Assembly (NCBI GenBank): GCA_023430625.1
Contig: JAEZAA010000040.1
Span: 1-7,391 of the forward strand
Direction of reading: 5' to 3'
Origin: Pseudomonadota bacterium
GTDB lineage: Bacteria > Pseudomonadota > Gammaproteobacteria > Pseudomonadales > Oleiphilaceae
DNA length: 7,391 bases
Shown here: positions 6,044 to 7,391 of the stretch, piece by piece
How the letters are laid out: each line of letters opens with the position of its first letter
Position numbering within the stretch: the stretch's first letter is position 1
Notes under the pieces: generated by a model
Told to the model about the DNA's origin: nothing
The model's database searches: none
The model's input: only the letters and a program-made list of their open reading frames with translations
Translations under genes and position numbers: made by a program

Positions 6044-7078
6044 TCAGCCCCGGCGCACATCACCTGGCGCACGTCCGGTCCATTTGCGAAACGCCCGGCC
6101 AAAGTTGGAGGGATCGGTGTAGCCCAGCCGCTGGGCGATCTCATCCACCGATTTATTGGAATATTGCAGCAAACGCAGCGCCTGACGGCAGCGGACCTCC
6201 GCCAGAATCTCCTGATAGCTGGTGTTGTAGGTTTTGAGCTGGCGCCGCAACGTGCGGGAGGTGACACAGAGGCGGGCAGCGATTTCCTCCATGTCCGGCA
6301 GCTCGTCCTCGCTCAGCTCCAGCATGGACTGCACCTTGGCGACCACCGTCTGCTTGCTCTCCTGCTCCCGCAGAAAAGCCTCGCACTGACGCTCCGCCAG
6401 CTCACGCGCCACGGGATTGGCCAAGGCCATCGGCAGCTTCAGGAACCGGGCGGGAAACCGCAACTGGGTATGCGGCTGGCTGAACTCGGCATTCTCGAAG
6501 GAGAACTCGGGATAGCGCTCATCATAGGCCGGACGATGATAGTTAAACAGGCAGCGCCCGCCTACCGTCACCCGCTGGCCGAAAAAACAGCGCCCGATCT
6601 CGATCACGCTGACCAGCACGGCCTCGATCAGAAAGATCTTCAGCTCTCCAAGCTCAGCCACTTCATCCAACTGCACCACCGCTTCCTTGCCATCGACAAA
6701 AAAGCTGATGCGGATAGCCGCAATGCGGGTACGGAAATATTTAGTGAGGATTTCCAAAGCCTGCTGGATGGCGGCCGCGCTGAGGATGGCCTGGCCCAGA
6801 ATGCCATGGGTCATGGGATTGAGGCAGCGCCCGAAGTGCAGCCCGAGCGAAGGGTCCTGGGTTAACTCGATGGCATTGTGAACGAGCCGGCTGAACTGGG
6901 CATAGGAGAGAAAACCCTCCGCATTGGCCAAAAACGAGGGCCTGATGCCGGTGCCTTCCAAAAGCGCGCTGCTATCGCCGCCACGCGCAATCACCAGCTG
7001 GCGCAAAATCTCGCCATAGTGAATCAGGATCACGTCATCTTTCAGCGGATAGAGATCTCGCCGCGACAAGTTCACCAC
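6044..7078 (-). CDS. AraC-family transcriptional regulator with arabinose-binding-type N-terminal domain
   Basis: About 344 residues. The N-terminal two-thirds (YGEILRQLVIARGGDSSALLEGTGI... through LSYAQFSRLV and GLHFGRCLNPMTHGILGQAILSA) is the arabinose-binding-type ligand domain found in many regulators of lipid, alkane or amino-acid catabolism. The C-terminal 95 or so residues are the AraC DNA-binding domain with two helix-turn-helix units: MEEIAARLCVTSRTLRRQLKT, and VDEIAQRLGYTDPSNFGRAFRKWTG. There is no ATG start. I chose GTG at 7078 because AGGA lies eight bases upstream. A GTG at 7120 (14 codons longer, no clear ribosome binding site) and one at 7033 (15 codons shorter) are alternatives. 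It is upstream of dps on the same strand with a 128-base gap, and dps has its own promoter, so co-regulation is not implied. The effector and targets are unknown. Confidence 0.9.
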   Translation of the reverse strand: MVNLSRRDLYPLKDDVILIHYGEILRQLVIARGGDSSALLEGTGIRPSFLANAEGFLSYAQFSRLVHNAIELTQDPSLGLHFGRCLNPMTHGILGQAILSAAAIQQALEILTKYFRTRIAAIRISFFVDGKEAVVQLDEVAELGELKIFLIEAVLVSVIEIGRCFFGQRVTVGGRCLFNYHRPAYDERYPEFSFENAEFSQPHTQLRFPARFLKLPMALANPVARELAERQCEAFLREQESKQTVVAKVQSMLELSEDELPDMEEIAARLCVTSRTLRRQLKTYNTSYQEILAEVRCRQALRLLQYSNKSVDEIAQRLGYTDPSNFGRAFRKWTGRAPGDVRRG

Positions 7079-7268
7079 TGCAGCCGTCCTAAAAAGTTTC
7101 GTCAGGGGGCGTCCGTTCACCAGGGGTCAGAAGTCCAGAACGGCGCCCTGCATCGGTGCCCGTTCGGTTTTCCAGTATGGCACCATGCGCGGCTGCAAAC
7201 TGTGACTCGGTTAATCAAAGCGCCCCCGCCCAGTTCACGGCCGGCGGGAGATCTTCCCCCAAAACGAA

Positions 7269-7290
7269 AACAGGGCCCGAAGGCCCTGTT
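7269..7290 (-). terminator. Intrinsic terminator of the right-edge minus-strand gene
   Basis: A perfect 9-bp stem, AACAGGGCC paired with GGCCCTGTT around a four-base loop, is followed on the minus strand by a U-rich tail (TTTTCGTTTT counting the last stem bases). It lies about 70 bases after the stop codon of the partial gene at the right edge and separates it from the AraC-family gene. Confidence 0.85.
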
Positions 7291-7321
7291 GTTCACGACT
7301 GCAGATCTCTTTCACAGCGCT

Positions 7322-7355
7322 GGTTAACAAGCAAATCGGTGACTGCTCGTTAACC
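7322..7355 (-). repeat. Inverted repeat just behind the right-edge gene
   Basis: GGTTAAC (7322-7328) and GTTAACC (7349-7355) are perfect inverted arms. After one mismatch the stem continues with AGCA/TGCT around a ten-base loop, giving an 11-bp imperfect hairpin. It starts six bases after the stop codon on the minus strand and precedes the terminator. It may stabilise the mRNA end or be a protein site; its role is unknown. Confidence 0.5.
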
Positions 7356-7361
7356 TTCGTG

Positions 7362-7391
7362 TTACTTGCTGCCGTCCACCATGTACTGCAC
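7362..7391 (-). CDS. C-terminal fragment of an unknown protein
   Basis: The last nine codons read VQYMVDGSK and then TAA on the minus strand. The frame is supported by the clean stop, the hairpin just behind it and the strong intrinsic terminator about 70 bases downstream. The fragment is too short to assign to a family. Confidence 0.55.
   Translation of the reverse strand: MQYMVDGSK

Noticed and set aside
6164..6865. 233-codon plus-strand open frame opposite the AraC-family gene
   Set aside because: It is antisense to well-formed helix-turn-helix coding sequence and has no family resemblance.
1..7391. A new defence, mobile or biosynthetic system
   Set aside because: Genes are housekeeping or common accessory types on mixed strands. 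There are no transposases, integrases, direct-repeat arrays, toxin-antitoxin pairs or clustered unknown genes.

Overview
The window is a GC-rich (estimated by eye, roughly 60%) bacterial chromosomal segment. It looks like a free-living gammaproteobacterium, possibly of the Alcanivorax/Marinobacter/Halomonas kind. The basis is the SpeE subfamily with a GGGDCG motif, a long-form biosynthetic SpeA, an AdeT1/2-type periplasmic protein and an AraC regulator with an arabinose-binding-type N-terminal domain. The genus is inference from protein resemblance only. No mobile element, CRISPR array, tRNA or rRNA is visible, and base composition looks even across the genes.

Layout, left to right. The first 46 bases are the start of a minus-strand gene running off the left edge. 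A 409-base gap follows; it holds a strong 19-bp hairpin and a C-rich tract behind speE. Next are two minus-strand genes: spermidine synthase (speE, 456-1319) and a small DUF1653 protein (1493-1708). Divergent from them on the plus strand is biosynthetic arginine decarboxylase (speA, 1968-3875). A 447-base gap with several inverted repeats leads to a secreted solute-binding-like protein of the AdeT1/2 family (4323-5330). This gene converges on a Dps ferritin-like protein (5442-5915, minus), and the two share a perfect bidirectional terminator. Upstream of dps, on the same strand, is an AraC-family regulator (6044-about 7078). The last 30 bases are the C-terminus of another minus-strand gene, followed by its own intrinsic terminator.

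Function. speA and speE belong to one pathway: arginine is decarboxylated to agmatine, agmatine is converted to putrescine by enzymes not in this window, and SpeE adds an aminopropyl group to make spermidine. The DUF1653 protein between them has no known role. dps has an OxyR-like four-half-site element abutting its -35, which fits peroxide-inducible iron storage and DNA protection. The AraC protein has no evident link to its neighbours.

Overall this is an ordinary housekeeping region. I found no convincing new multi-gene system. The points worth a second look are regulatory: the strand-specific hairpin behind speE, the 17-bp palindrome at the DUF1653 promoter, the OxyR-like site at dps, and the structured leader region before the AdeT-like gene.
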